Positions 10,281-20,155 of a DNA stretch of 64,000 bases are shown here, in pieces. This DNA comes from Amyelois transitella. Lineage: Eukaryota > Arthropoda > Insecta > Lepidoptera > Pyralidae. The number at the start of each line of letters is the position of its first letter. Position 1 is the stretch's first letter. The stretch lies in the NCBI RefSeq assembly GCF_032362555.1, contig NC_083524.1, forward strand, positions 1,846,001 through 1,910,000, given 5' to 3'. The notes under the pieces are model-generated. The model was given only the letters and a program-made list of their open reading frames with translations, made no database searches and had not been told where the DNA came from. The translations under genes were made by a program, and so were the position numbers.

Positions 10281-10423
10281 TATAAGGGTGTGACGTAGTC
10301 AGGTAAATGAAACGAGTGAATGCTCGAATAATACTACTATATTTGAAGGAATAACACAATTATATAGGTGGTACAAAGATTAACATAATAGAAGATTAAA
10401 TAGGTACTTAGTCTAACCTCACA
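10281..10423 (-). repeat. 5' LTR of the Gypsy element
   Basis: 143 bp, by eye identical to 4393-4535. It is followed on the + strand by the AGTC target duplication. Confidence 0.93.
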
Positions 10424-10562
10424 AGTCTTTCTACGCTTTCTACTCTGCCGAGCAAGTATGACCATTGTTTATATCCCACAACATTTGATTTTTTGTGAAC
10501 CGTATCAGTGTGCTAGTGTTGCGGTTTCTTCTAAGTGTGCGTTTGTAACAACAAAATTTATT

Positions 10563-11889
10563 TACTACTCTGTCAAGAAAGTAGCAGGAAAAGATCAATA
10601 ATACACAAACTGTTTGTTATTCATCCAAATTTATTTTATCACCTTCAAAATATGCTCCTTTAGAAACGATACACTTACGCCAACGAATAATCCAATCATC
10701 AAAACATTTTTTAAACGCTGTTTCCGGAATTGAGGTCAGTTCTCGCCGCGAATTCTCTTTTATGTCTTCTACCGATTGAAAACGGGTGCCACGAAGTGGT
10801 AATTTGAGTTTAGGAAAAAGAAAAAAGTCGGCTGGAGCCATATCTGGTGAATATGGTGGGTGCTCGATGGTATTTGTTGAGTGTTTGGTTAAAAATTCGT
10901 TCACAATGATGGCCTTGTGCGAAGGTGCATTATCATGGTGCAAAATCCAAGAATTTTCTTTCCACAAATCTGGCCTTTTTTGTCGGATTTGCTCTCTTTA
11001 ACGCCGCATAACACTCAAATAATATTCCTTATTTACCGTTTGACCTTCCGGCAAGAATTCCGAGTGCACAACACCGCGATAGTCAAAGAAAACAGTCAAC
11101 ATGACTTTGACTTTTGAACGACTTTGGCGTGGTTTTTTCGGTTTCGGTTCAGTTGGAAGGCGCCACTCAGAAGCTTGTTGACTAGTTTGCATGTCAAACT
11201 CGTAAACCCACGTCTCGTCACCAGTAACAATGCGTTTCATGAATGTTGGGTCGGAATTGACTCGTTCTAGCATGTCGTCAGCGACTCTCATGCGATTGAG
11301 TTTTTGAAAAAAATTCAGGTCTTTTGGGACTAGCCGAGCGGCAACATGTTTCATACCCAAATTATTAGTTAAAATGGTACGGATCGACTCGTGAGATACA
11401 GAAAGTTCGGTGGCTATCTCTCTCAAAGTTGAATGAGGATTTTCAGTCACTATTTCCTTCACTTTTGCGATGTTAACTTTAGTTGCAGACGTTGATGGCC
11501 TACCAGAGCGAGGCAAATCTTCCATCACATCTCGACCGCTTTTGAACGCTTTGTACCACTCATAAGCACGAGTTTTTGATAAAGTCGATTCACCGTAAGC
11601 CTTCTGTAACATTTTCAGTGACTCCGAACACGATATTCCATTGGCAATGCAAAATTTAAGACAAACTCTTTGTTCGATGTTTTTATCCATTATGAAATTA
11701 GCAATACACACTAGATATGATATAACTAAAAATAGCACTGTATTTAATGTAAACAACAGATGCAACTCAAACTCCGCGCCAAAATGGAAAACAGTTGTGC
11801 CAATCTAACAACAACAAAAAAAAACAAAAATTTGAATTTGGAACCATAAATAAATAATCCATTCCCGATACTTTTCTGACTGAATGTAT
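10563..11889 (-). mobile_element. irritans-like mariner transposon
   Basis: About 1.33 kb. The imperfect terminal inverted repeats are TACTACTCTGTCAAGAAAGT at the left and, on the - strand from the right, TACATTCAGTCAGAAAAGTA. Each ends next to a TA. One transposase gene fills the element. Size, TA target and DD34D transposase fit mariner. TIR mismatches and one stop in the gene suggest moderate age. Confidence 0.85.
10617..11690 (-). pseudogene. mariner transposase (DD34D) with one in-frame stop
   Basis: 357 codons from the ATG at 11690. Features in order: paired HTH region (YEWYKAFKSGRDVMEDLPRS with GRPSTSA linker), second HTH (HSTLREIATELSVSHESIRT), catalytic D1 in VTGDETWVYEFD, D2 in ILHHDNAPSH and D3 in YSPDMAPADFFLFP. 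I count 34 residues between D2 and D3, the mariner signature. The frame is continuous except for one TAA at 10998-11000, where relatives have a hydrophobic residue before REQIRQKRP. Earlier in-frame Met codons exist, but MDKNIEQRV matches the family start. Confidence 0.85.
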
Positions 11890-12776
11890 ATGTAGTAATA
11901 CCCTGGGTCCGGAATGCCCCTCACCAACATAACAGAAAATTTTGTTAGAAGACTTGTGTCTGTTACATATCCATTACTAAATGATTAGATCATTAGTCTG
12001 ACTGCTATTTCAGAAAAGCAATGTATTTTATTTTATACGTGTATTCACTATTAAACTAAGAAGTCCCTTCCCTACTGTTGTGTCAATGAAGTTCAATTAT
12101 TTAAAAAGTAGCTGTTGCGTGATTTCCAAAAAACGCAGCTTATGTGTGAAACCGGGTATTTAACTATGTCCATATCAAATTTCATCAAAATGGAGTCCAG
12201 CGGTTTAGCTGTGAAGAGGGACAGACAGTCAGACTTTCGCGTTTATAATATTAATATGCATAATATGGATGGATATATAAATGGGAAATTGGTAAAAATG
12301 TCAAAGTCAAAGTCAAATTATTTATTGCAAATGTAGGTAACACAAGGGATGTTATATACATATAAATAGTACCGCTACATTTTACCTTTCGGCATGCAAT
12401 TACTGAAGTTCAGATTTTATAAAATAAATAATAATAAATTCAATGTAAGCTAATAAGTCAAATAGTATGCACAGTTCAGTTATACAATTCAATATAATAA
12501 TTTTATGTCAATATCAATTATAAAAAATACCAATTTATAAAATGTCTGAGAGATATTCGTCAATGCTATAATATACCTTGTTTTTTAGCAAATTTAGGAC
12601 ACTACGTTTGAACTCCACATAATTTAATGACAGTATGTCTATATGTGGTGTAAATGTTTATATGTGGGCAACCCTTTTTTACATACCTGTCGAACATTTG
12701 CAAAAGGAATTACAGGACCATTATTCTCTTTTTCACGCTCACAAAATGCATGATTCCAGCTGAAATATCACTCTTA
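11890..12776. repeat. Non-coding stretch with two short dispersed repeat fragments
   Basis: No gene is seen. At about 12130-12285 a segment reads TTTCATCAAAATGGAGTCCA and GCGGTTTAGCTGTGAAGAGG, a style of repeat tail widespread in insects. At 12296-12340 there is GTCAAAGTCAAAGTCAAATT, which I associate with lepidopteran retroelement ends. The rest is AT-rich and featureless. Confidence 0.4.
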
Positions 12777-12948
12777 AGGCGCATTTACATTAGGTCGGTC
12801 ACAGGTCGGTCACCGAAGGCGGCGGCCGCATTCGGTTTAACTGAAACGCTTAACTAAATTGAGTTGTTTACATTGGTCGGTTAACCGAATTCGGCGACTT
12901 GATTGATGCGGCGATTGTATATTGATCAGTCGGGTTGCAAGCATCGTC

Positions 12949-14803
12949 ATGAACAGTCTTGTGTTAGAAGGATTTTTAACTGTGTGCGATGTAATACAAG
13001 AAGTTTTGAGGAAAAAATTGAAAAATAGGAGTACAAAGAGAAAGAGAGTGTGGATAACACCTCTATTAAGTCAACGGTCTTTGTTAGGAGCGTCAGTGTT
13101 GTTTTGTAATGAATTCAAAACTGACGATGATTTTTTATTATTTTTTAGAATAGATAAAAACCAATTCGAATGGTTACTGAATGAAATATCTCCGATTATA
13201 GAAAAACAAAACAGTACATTCAGAGAGTGTTTAAACGCTAAAATAAAACTACAAATAACTTTACGTTTTTTAGCAACAGGCGATTCTTACAAAAGTCTTG
13301 AGTTCTTTTTTAGAGTTTCTGACAGTGCTATAAGTTTATTTATTCCAGAAGTATGCGATGCCATTTCTGAGACGTTAAAGTCATTTATCGAGGTAAGTGG
13401 TTTATGTAGTAATTAGTTTAATGTAGGTAATGTAAGTAAAACAATAAAATCGTTTCCAGAAATGATCTTAAAGCTAATTGATCATGCATTTTGAGAATCT
13501 TCTAGGTTCGAAAGAACACCAATCACATTTGAGATAGAATCGTTGCTTGTATTTAGCTCTATGTTTTCAACTGCTATGTTACTTTGGCTACTAGTACTCA
13601 TAGTAGTACTCGTAGTATAATTGGGTGTGAAATATTCATGTACTGGATAATTACTTGTAGTATGTGATGTTGTACATTCCTCAGATAAAATCCTCAACTC
13701 AATTTCTGTAATAGTTTGTTGGATTATTGATTTTGCTGAAATAAAGTGTTTTTTCGGCATTTGTCGCAACGAAGACGCAATGTATTTGCCAAATATATCA
13801 TATTCATCTTCCTTCATAGTTCCAACTTCTTTTCTTAAGTTCTCCAATGCCATAGCAATCACGTCTTCAGAGTTCTCGTTACCTTTATTTCCCACCACAT
13901 GGTTTCTTTTGCGTTTAGGTTTTTGAGGTAAGTTTCGAGAATCATCAGAAAAATCAGTTGTATGTTGCGATGTACTTAAAAAGGTATCTTCCGTTAATGT
14001 GGGAGTTTGCGTGACATCACTGCCTGTATCGCTGATTGTTGAAGTACAATCAAAATTTTCATGCTGAAATATAAAACATTTAAATTAGGTACTGGATCAT
14101 CATGGTTGTTAAATAGGTAAGTCAAAATAGGTAATTTATATTTTTTTTCATTTCAGATCCCGAAAACAGAAGAAGATTGGCTTAAAATCGCTAAAGGTTT
14201 CGAATTAAAATGGAATTTCCCAATTTGTATTGGAGCACTTGATGGTAAACATATTGTGATTAAGGCGCCACCAAACACTGGGTCAGATTTCTTTAATTAT
14301 AAAAAAAATTACAGTATAATATTATTAGCTTGTGTAGATCACGATTATTGTTTTACGTATATTGACATTGGTGCAAAAGGCAGAGATTCAGACGGCGGTG
14401 TTTTTGATCATTCTCCCTTGAAAACGGCAATTGATAACAATGCTCTTAATATTCCTGAAAGATACGTGTTCGTAGCTGATGCTGCATTCCCACTCAAAAA
14501 TTACTTAATGAAACCTTACCCGGGTCATGATCTTACTGTTGCTGAAAAAATATACAACTATCGACTATAATAAATACGGAGAAAGTCGTGAAAACATGCT
14601 GCTGTCTTCATAATTGGCTGCGTAAAACATCCCCTGCACATGCACACTTTGCATATTCAAATACCTGGAGATCTAATTTTCTATCATTTGTTGAAGAAAA
14701 CAATATGGACTGTAGTGAAGCAAGACAAAAACGAAATGCTTTACGTGATTTTTTTAACAGTGATACTGGCGCTGTTTCTTGGCAAACAAATTGTCTTCAA
14801 TAA
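12949..14803 (+). pseudogene. HARBI1-like DDE transposase of element A, catalytic end deleted
   Basis: Exon 1 (12949-13392) carries the N-terminal helical region and [12 protein letters not shown]. It ends AG|GTAAGT. Exon 2 starts at 14157 after TTTCAG and carries GALDGKHIVIK (D1) and VFVADAAFPL (D2). After EKIYNYRL at 14570 the frame hits stops. About 45 codons, including the RARR..E..FGI block with the catalytic Glu, are missing. The sequence resumes with EKVVKTCCCLHNWLRK and a normal C-terminus SWQTNCLQ. Harbinger transposase is a nuclease that works with its partner DNA-binding protein. This copy cannot be catalytic. An upstream in-frame TTG is not a credible start. Confidence 0.85.
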
Positions 14804-15308
14804 ATAAATAAATAATATGTAATTACTGTGTTAATTTAAGTGAATAAACTTGCTTACCATATTTGTATTTGTATGTCTTTTACTTGTATATGTCCTCAAA
14901 AATCCATCAGCTATTTCAAACCACGGCATCTTTGGTTTATAAACAGATTGTGTACTGGCACCGGATCGGAAGCTAGCGTCAATTTTTTTTCTTTCTTTTA
15001 TGTAGGTAGACCGTAATTTTTTTATTTTCTTGCTTATGTCTTGCAATGAAAGTGATGGCGTATTCAACGAGTCTCTGATTCTTGCATAGGCGTTATCTCT
15101 TGCATCTCGACTTCTGTACGACTTTCACACGGCAGTCCAGTTTTGCAGGATCGGCTTTTTACGGTATCCTGCTAAACTGGACGCTGTGTTCACATGGCAG
15201 TTCAGTTTTGCAGGATTCAGTAAAAAGCTGGTTCCGCAAAACTAGACTGCCGTATGAACACGGTTGCATCCTGTTTTTTTACCATTCCTACGCCGGTTAT
15301 CAGGTGAA

Positions 15309-17737
15309 ATGGACGTAAATACTTTCCTAATTTTCTATTGGTATTATCGGCGTCGGCAGCGAAATAGAAGATTCTGGGTTCATCCTATTCTGACACAACG
15401 CTCGAATTTGGGTATTTTTCGGAATCTTATGAGCGATTTGAGAAGAGATGAGTCAAAATTTTTCAATTATTTTAGAATGAGTATGACCACATTTGACGAT
15501 CTTTTAAAAAGGGTGAATGAAGATTTAAAAAAACATGATACAAATATGAGAAAAAGCATCACACCTGAAGAAAAGTTAGCAATATGTTTAAGGTAAGAAT
15601 GAAATACATATTTAAAGTTTAATATTTATTACCAAACACAATAAGTTATGTATGTATGATATTTTCACAAGATGATCGTTAATATTAATTAAATATTAGT
15701 GAAATCCGGAAAATCAGAGCTCTGCGATTCAACTGATTGTGCAGATGGCGATGACTGAACGCTGTAATGCGGTGTGAAATAACCTGCTGATTGATAAGAG
15801 TTGTTAAAAGTAGATGGTTGTTGAGAGGACCATTGGTTAAAATTGCGGCTTTTTATATTTTGCAACAAACTTATAACACCTGCTTGAAATTGTAATATTT
15901 GATCATCGTTGAGTGAAGCTAGTGTAGGAAGTAAACTTTTAAAAAATGACAAGTTACGATCTTCATTCTGCGTATTCGGCTGACTTTTCATCTGGTGATC
16001 AATGAAACTCGCCATTTTTTGATCCATTACAGAAAGTCTCTGCCTTGGTAGTACACTTCTCTTAAGTCGTTTAGCACCACCTGCAGGATTTTCTTGTCCT
16101 GGACTTCCGATAATAGGTTCATTTTCACTTTCTTCATTTTGGATAGGATTTTCCGTATCACCCTCTTCAATATCTGCAGCTTTGTTACCGCCACTGTCTT
16201 GTGTTTCAGCCGGATCCATATTTTTTTTTAAAAACAACAACTGGTCGTGATAACAGTATTTTTTGGTATTAACTGCAGCAGATCCAGATTTATTTATTTT
16301 CTTTTTCGCATTTAAACTCCTCTTCCAGCTGTCTCTTATCTGATTCCATTTTTTAACGACCATTTTAGCTGAAAAAGAAAACATAAATTATAAATAAGGG
16401 CGGAGAAAGAACCTTCAACAGCTCCAGTATTAGGTATTCTGCTATTTTTTCAAATTTCAATAATACATTTATATTTTATTGTGATATATTAAAATATCTC
16501 ATAATTATTAACATTTTAATATATAATAATAAATTATAAATATATGCAAATAACTAACGATATTGGTTGAAAATTTGTATTTTGTATTTAAAAATAAATA
16601 AAGTTCTCTCGCTCGACCAATAGCATTATCTATTCGAAGCGAGTTCGATCCCAAAAAATAACAGAATACCTCTGCTGGAAATTTAGTTGTACGTAATGTT
16701 AAAAAATATTACAGGGTTATTACAAAAAAGTTTAACTGACGTTTTTAACACAATGTTTAAAAAACGTACATAGTGATTTTTTTAAATATGTGTTTAACTT
16801 TATTATAATAACACTATATATGTTTTTAATTTGCAGGTACTTGGCATCTGGGTGTTCGTACATGGATTTGCATTACGCATATCGAGTGGGAGTCTCAACA
16901 ATCAACTCAATAATAGTAGAAGTAACAAACGTCATATGGAATAATTTGCATCAGGAGTTTATGAAATTGCCCGACACAAAATATGAGTGGGAACAAATTG
17001 CTGACGCATTTTATAATAAAGCTAACTTTCCTCACTGCATTGGTGCAGTTGATGGGAAGCACATAAGAATGAAGAAACCAAGTCACAGCGGTTCTATGTA
17101 CATGAATTACAAGAATTTTTTTTCCATTGTATTGCTAGCGGTAGTGGATTCGAATTATAGATTCACCTATATCAGCGTAGGCTCTTATGGCAAAGAATGC
17201 GACTCCTCTATATTCAAAGAATCTACTTTCTGGAAAAGATTAAATGATGGCAGTTTAGATTTACCAGAAGCTCGTCCTCTCTTTACAGGTTTGGAATCAC
17301 GTGTTCCATTTGTGATAGTGGGTGATGAAGCATTTGGTTTGCATTATAATCTGTTGAGACCCTATGGAGGAACTCATTTAGATAAAAATAAAAGGATATT
17401 TGACTATCGATTAACAAGAGCCAGACGTTATGTGGAGTGCGCGTTTGGAATATTGGCAAATAAATGGCGAATATTTCATCGTCCATTGGACGTAAGCACC
17501 AGTACAGCTATCTCGATAGTTAAAACTTGCGCCGTGCTTCATAACTATATCATGCATAATGAAAGTTCATATGCGAACATTGACAGCAACGATTCAACGA
17601 TATCTTTGGAAAACGTACGTAATGAGCCAAATACACGAGGTGGACGCTGTGCTAACACAATACGAACAGAGTTCACAAATTATTTTGTTTCTGAAGTGGG
17701 AGCTGTACCTTGGCAAGACGAAGCAATACAAGGATAA
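15309..17737 (+). CDS. HARBI1-like DDE transposase of element B
   Basis: Exon 1 (15309-15592) encodes MDVNTFLIFYWYYRRRQRN and the N-terminal helices, ending ICL-AG|GTAAGA. Exon 2 (16837-17737) starts after TTGCAG and restores RYLASGCSYMDLHY. Catalytic triad: D in [14 protein letters not shown] in VIVGDEAFGL and E in [19 protein letters not shown], followed by CAVLHNYI. The C-terminus TNYFVSEVGAVPWQ is typical. No internal stops. About 395 residues, normal for the family. It should cut at the element's own ends together with the MADF partner. Confidence 0.9.
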
Positions 17738-17944
17738 ACGAAATAAATATAAAAACTTACCATAGCTTTGTCTTTCTTTTTCCTCAAGTTCTTGAAAGTC
17801 TTCTCTCAAAACAATGCAAACTTCGCGCCATGCTGCAGTTCGCAAGTTGTTATCTTTATAATTTTCCAGCGTTTTATCCCATAATATAGGCCTAATTTCA
17901 ATTAGTGTAATAAGAAGTTCGGGATCAATATTTGTTTGCGACAT
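15689..17944 (-). CDS. MADF-BESS-like DNA-binding protein of element B
   Basis: Exon 1 (17944-17761) reads MSQTNIDPELLITLIEIRP and ILWDKTLENYKDNNLRTAAW, the N-terminal half of a MADF domain. Its intron contains the whole second exon of the transposase. Exon 2 (16370-15689) continues in frame as QSYAKMVVKKWNQIRDSWKR, then an acidic linker and a BESS-like helix pair (LSFFKSLLPTLASLNDDQIL). It ends in a Ser/Gln-rich tail. Role inferred from the family: binds element ends and partners the transposase. Confidence 0.85.
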
Positions 17945-18542
17945 TTTTCGACGAAACACAGCAATCTCGGCGCCGCGCAAAAGAGCAATGCGCGAGCGCT
18001 ACACATGTGCGGGTGACGCGGCGGGCGCGGGGCGGGGGCTGCCACCACTCCACTATCCCGCTAAAAACAGTGTCCAGCAAAAAACCGCATGCAGGAAGCC
18101 GTGTGAAGATTGCTATTGAAATATATGTGTGATTAAACGGGATCCCGCTTTTTACTGGACTACGGATCCAGTTTCTAGTGACAAAACCGAATGGCACAAT
18201 TCGACCGGATCGGTTTTTTGCAGGATCCCGCATGCGGGATGCTCGTGTGAACGCTAGCATATAAACACATTCGCCATCAAACGGGATCCTGTAGAAAACG
18301 GGATCCTGTAAAAAACTGGACTGCCGTGTGAAAGGGGTGTTATGTGTAACTTTCCATAGAACTTCGTTTTCCCGATACAGTTCTACCAAGTGCGTCATTT
18401 CCGAGTCACTTAATTTTCGAGAGGCCATTTTAATATGCACAATCGTGCGCGTGCGGCGGACTGGCTCGCGCTCTTCGAACTGAGCTGCGGGCGGCGGGCG
18501 ACGGGCGGGGCACGGCGCACTCGACACCGACAACGGGCTCGA

Positions 18543-18617
18543 CCGAATACGGCCAAACCGAATACGGCCAAACCGAATACGGCCAAACCGAATACGGCCA
18601 AACCGAATACGGCCAAA
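18543..18617. repeat. Five tandem 15-bp units in the subterminal region of element A
   Basis: CCGAATACGGCCAAA is repeated five times. The same motif recurs at the right end of A (CCGAATACGGTCTAACC at 22518-22534), so these are probably binding sites for A's own proteins. Element C starts 8 bp downstream. Confidence 0.85.
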
Positions 18618-19065
18618 CGAATACCTGGAGGCTTAGACAATGTAGTATCGCTTCTTAACGAAACGATGTCGAAGTTCTTTTTCGTCTTAGAGATAACGAT
18701 AAACATTTCCTAGCCAATGTAACGCAATTGTCGCGATCGTTGTGTCGAACGGATCGTTCGATAAACAAACGAATATTGGCTATGGTAACGAAAATTTAGC
18801 TGTCAGTTTCAAATTGGAACAAACAAAGCGGGATTATTCTAAAGTTTAAGTGAGTGTTTACTGTGAGTGTGGTGAGTCGTTTTTAATTGATATTATTAAT
18901 TCTTGACGCTTTTTAATAATCTTATAGCAAAACTTTGATAGTGTTAAATTATTAGAGTGTTTTTACATAGTTTTTACGTAGATTTCTTCAAAATTAAATA
19001 GAATCATCGTGATTGTAACTGTTCAAAATAAATATAGTTATTTTTTTTATTTTTAGTGTTAAAGA

Positions 19066-19920
19066 ATGGATTCTAGGGTAAGGGCAAGTCCCGAATAACT
19101 CTCAACTCTACTGGAGTATATGGAAAGGTAGGTAAATCCAAGTTATTTTCCATTTCTTTTAAATTCAATCGTACAAAACTTTGGTACCATTTCAATCGCT
19201 AATGTAAACAATGACGCGATAATAACAATGAAGCATTTGTGTATTGAACCGTTGCTTATGTTACAGTCATGGGGACCTGGCTAGGCCTGTTGCAGGGGCA
19301 CAAGGTCGAGTACGGTCAGACCAATTATGGTCTGATCTTACTAATATATTAAATTCCGTTGGTGGTGGTGTCAACAAAACAACAGACAAGTGGAAAAAAG
19401 TAAGTAATGACTAGCAATTCTATTCCAATAGCCGTATTTGAAGAGTCTTTGTGATTATAAGTTCTTTCTATGGAAATTACTCAGATATTTAGTTATATTT
19501 AATAATCTTTTCTACATATTACATGCCAAGCAATTTGGATGTGGATCTGGTATAGATAAAGTCACAAGTTACAATCTGCTTTGATGTGCAAATCAAGCAC
19601 CTAGAATATCATATATTATTATCACATATGTGCAAGAAGTGGTAACAGGGATGTTAGGAATTTTTCGGTCCAGTGGAGTTACCAATTTTCAACTTATGTG
19701 GTTGTATGCATACTTATGACTGATAATTCCAAAAAGGTATGGGCCGATTTAAAATCCAAGACTAAGAAAAAAGGTCTGACCTTGCGGCAACATGCCAGAG
19801 GGACTGGAGGTGGACCGGCTAGCCAGAAATCCTTGTCGCATTTGGAGGAAAGGGTTCTGGCTATTATCGGCCCAACAGCAGTGGAAGGACAAGACTCTAT
19901 ACAAGAGCTTGGATTTAGTG
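19066..19920 (+). pseudogene. Myb/SANT-like DNA-binding partner of element C
   Basis: Exons at 19066-19127, 19267-19399 and 19737-19920 read MDSRVRASPE, then LSTLLEYMER, GDLARPVAGAQGRVRSDQLW, TDKWKKVWADLKSKTKKKG and SLSHLEERVLAIIG. This is the trihelix Myb_DNA-bind_5 type common in arthropod Harbinger elements. The introns have GT-AG borders (GTAGGT, GTAAGT, GTATGT). A TAA at 19096-19098 stands where relatives have Gln (SPEQLS), so the copy is null. A last exon after 19920 is not seen. Confidence 0.75.
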
Positions 19921-20113
19921 TATGTATTAACCTTATTTTCCAGTACCTCATGTAACAAAATTATTAGCTAAAAATCAATACTAACTAGGTAAATCTTGTT
20001 GAATAAATATTGTACTTGAATATTAGAAATTAAAAATTTTAGCCATTACAAATATATAATTAGATAAAACAGTATACTATTTAATTAAGTTCTCGTCTAA
20101 GTAGTAGTATAAG

Positions 20114-20152
20114 TATCTAGTCAGTAGAATGCTGCATTCTACTGACTAGATA
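20114..20152. repeat. 39-bp near-perfect palindrome (19-bp arms, 1-nt centre)
   Basis: TATCTAGTCAGTAGAATGC, then T, then the exact reverse complement GCATTCTACTGACTAGATA. It sits just past the 3' end of the C transposase, between two convergent genes. It would form a strong hairpin in RNA or DNA. Confidence 0.95.
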
Positions 20153-20155
20153 ATT

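Larger units (their letters stand above)
4393..10423 (-). mobile_element. Ty3/Gypsy LTR retrotransposon, nearly whole and young
   Basis: The element is bounded by two 143-bp LTRs that look identical, with the 4-bp target duplication AGTC at 4389-4392 and 10424-10427. In transcription order (- strand): 5' LTR, primer-binding-like site, small membrane-protein ORF, gag, protease-RT, RNase H-integrase, 3' LTR. Identical LTRs imply a recent insertion. It looks almost whole, with about one apparent break in pol. It sits inside a DDE_3-type transposon, which is therefore older. No envelope gene is seen. Confidence 0.93.
15119..18338. mobile_element. PIF/Harbinger element B, both genes intact
   Basis: Inverted termini are TTTCACACGGCAGTCCAGTT on the left and AACTGGACTGCCGTGTGAAA on the right. 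Further inverted and direct copies of GGCAGTYCAGTTTTGCAGGA fill the first 150 bp. The target lies in element A's MADF exon. The likely duplication is GTA (left) against GTT (right), one mismatch. About 3.2 kb, with a two-exon transposase and an interlocked two-exon antisense MADF gene, both open. B is younger than A. Confidence 0.85.
13482..18428 (-). pseudogene. MADF-type DNA-binding partner of element A, interrupted by element B
   Basis: Exon 1 starts MASRKLSDSEMTHLVELYRE at 18428 and reaches LWKVTHN at about 18340, where B begins. It resumes at about 15117 with YRSRDARDNAYARIRDSL, completing the MADF tryptophan-bearing fold, and splices at 14858 (ATG|GTAAGC). The last exon, 14063-13482, lies inside the transposase intron and ends in a Ser/Thr-rich tail. 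MADF proteins bind DNA, and in Harbinger elements such partners help the transposase enter the nucleus and find the ends. Disabled here only by the B insertion. Confidence 0.8.

Noticed and set aside
15117-18428. MADF pieces as host transcription-factor genes
   Set aside because: Each lies within Harbinger termini next to a transposase and shares its insertion history. Their frames are broken only where other transposons inserted.
18410-18713. Open frames on both strands with a repeated LAVFG or TAKPN pattern
   Set aside because: They are translations of the 15-bp tandem repeat in element A (15 is divisible by 3, so all frames stay open). No start or splice context.
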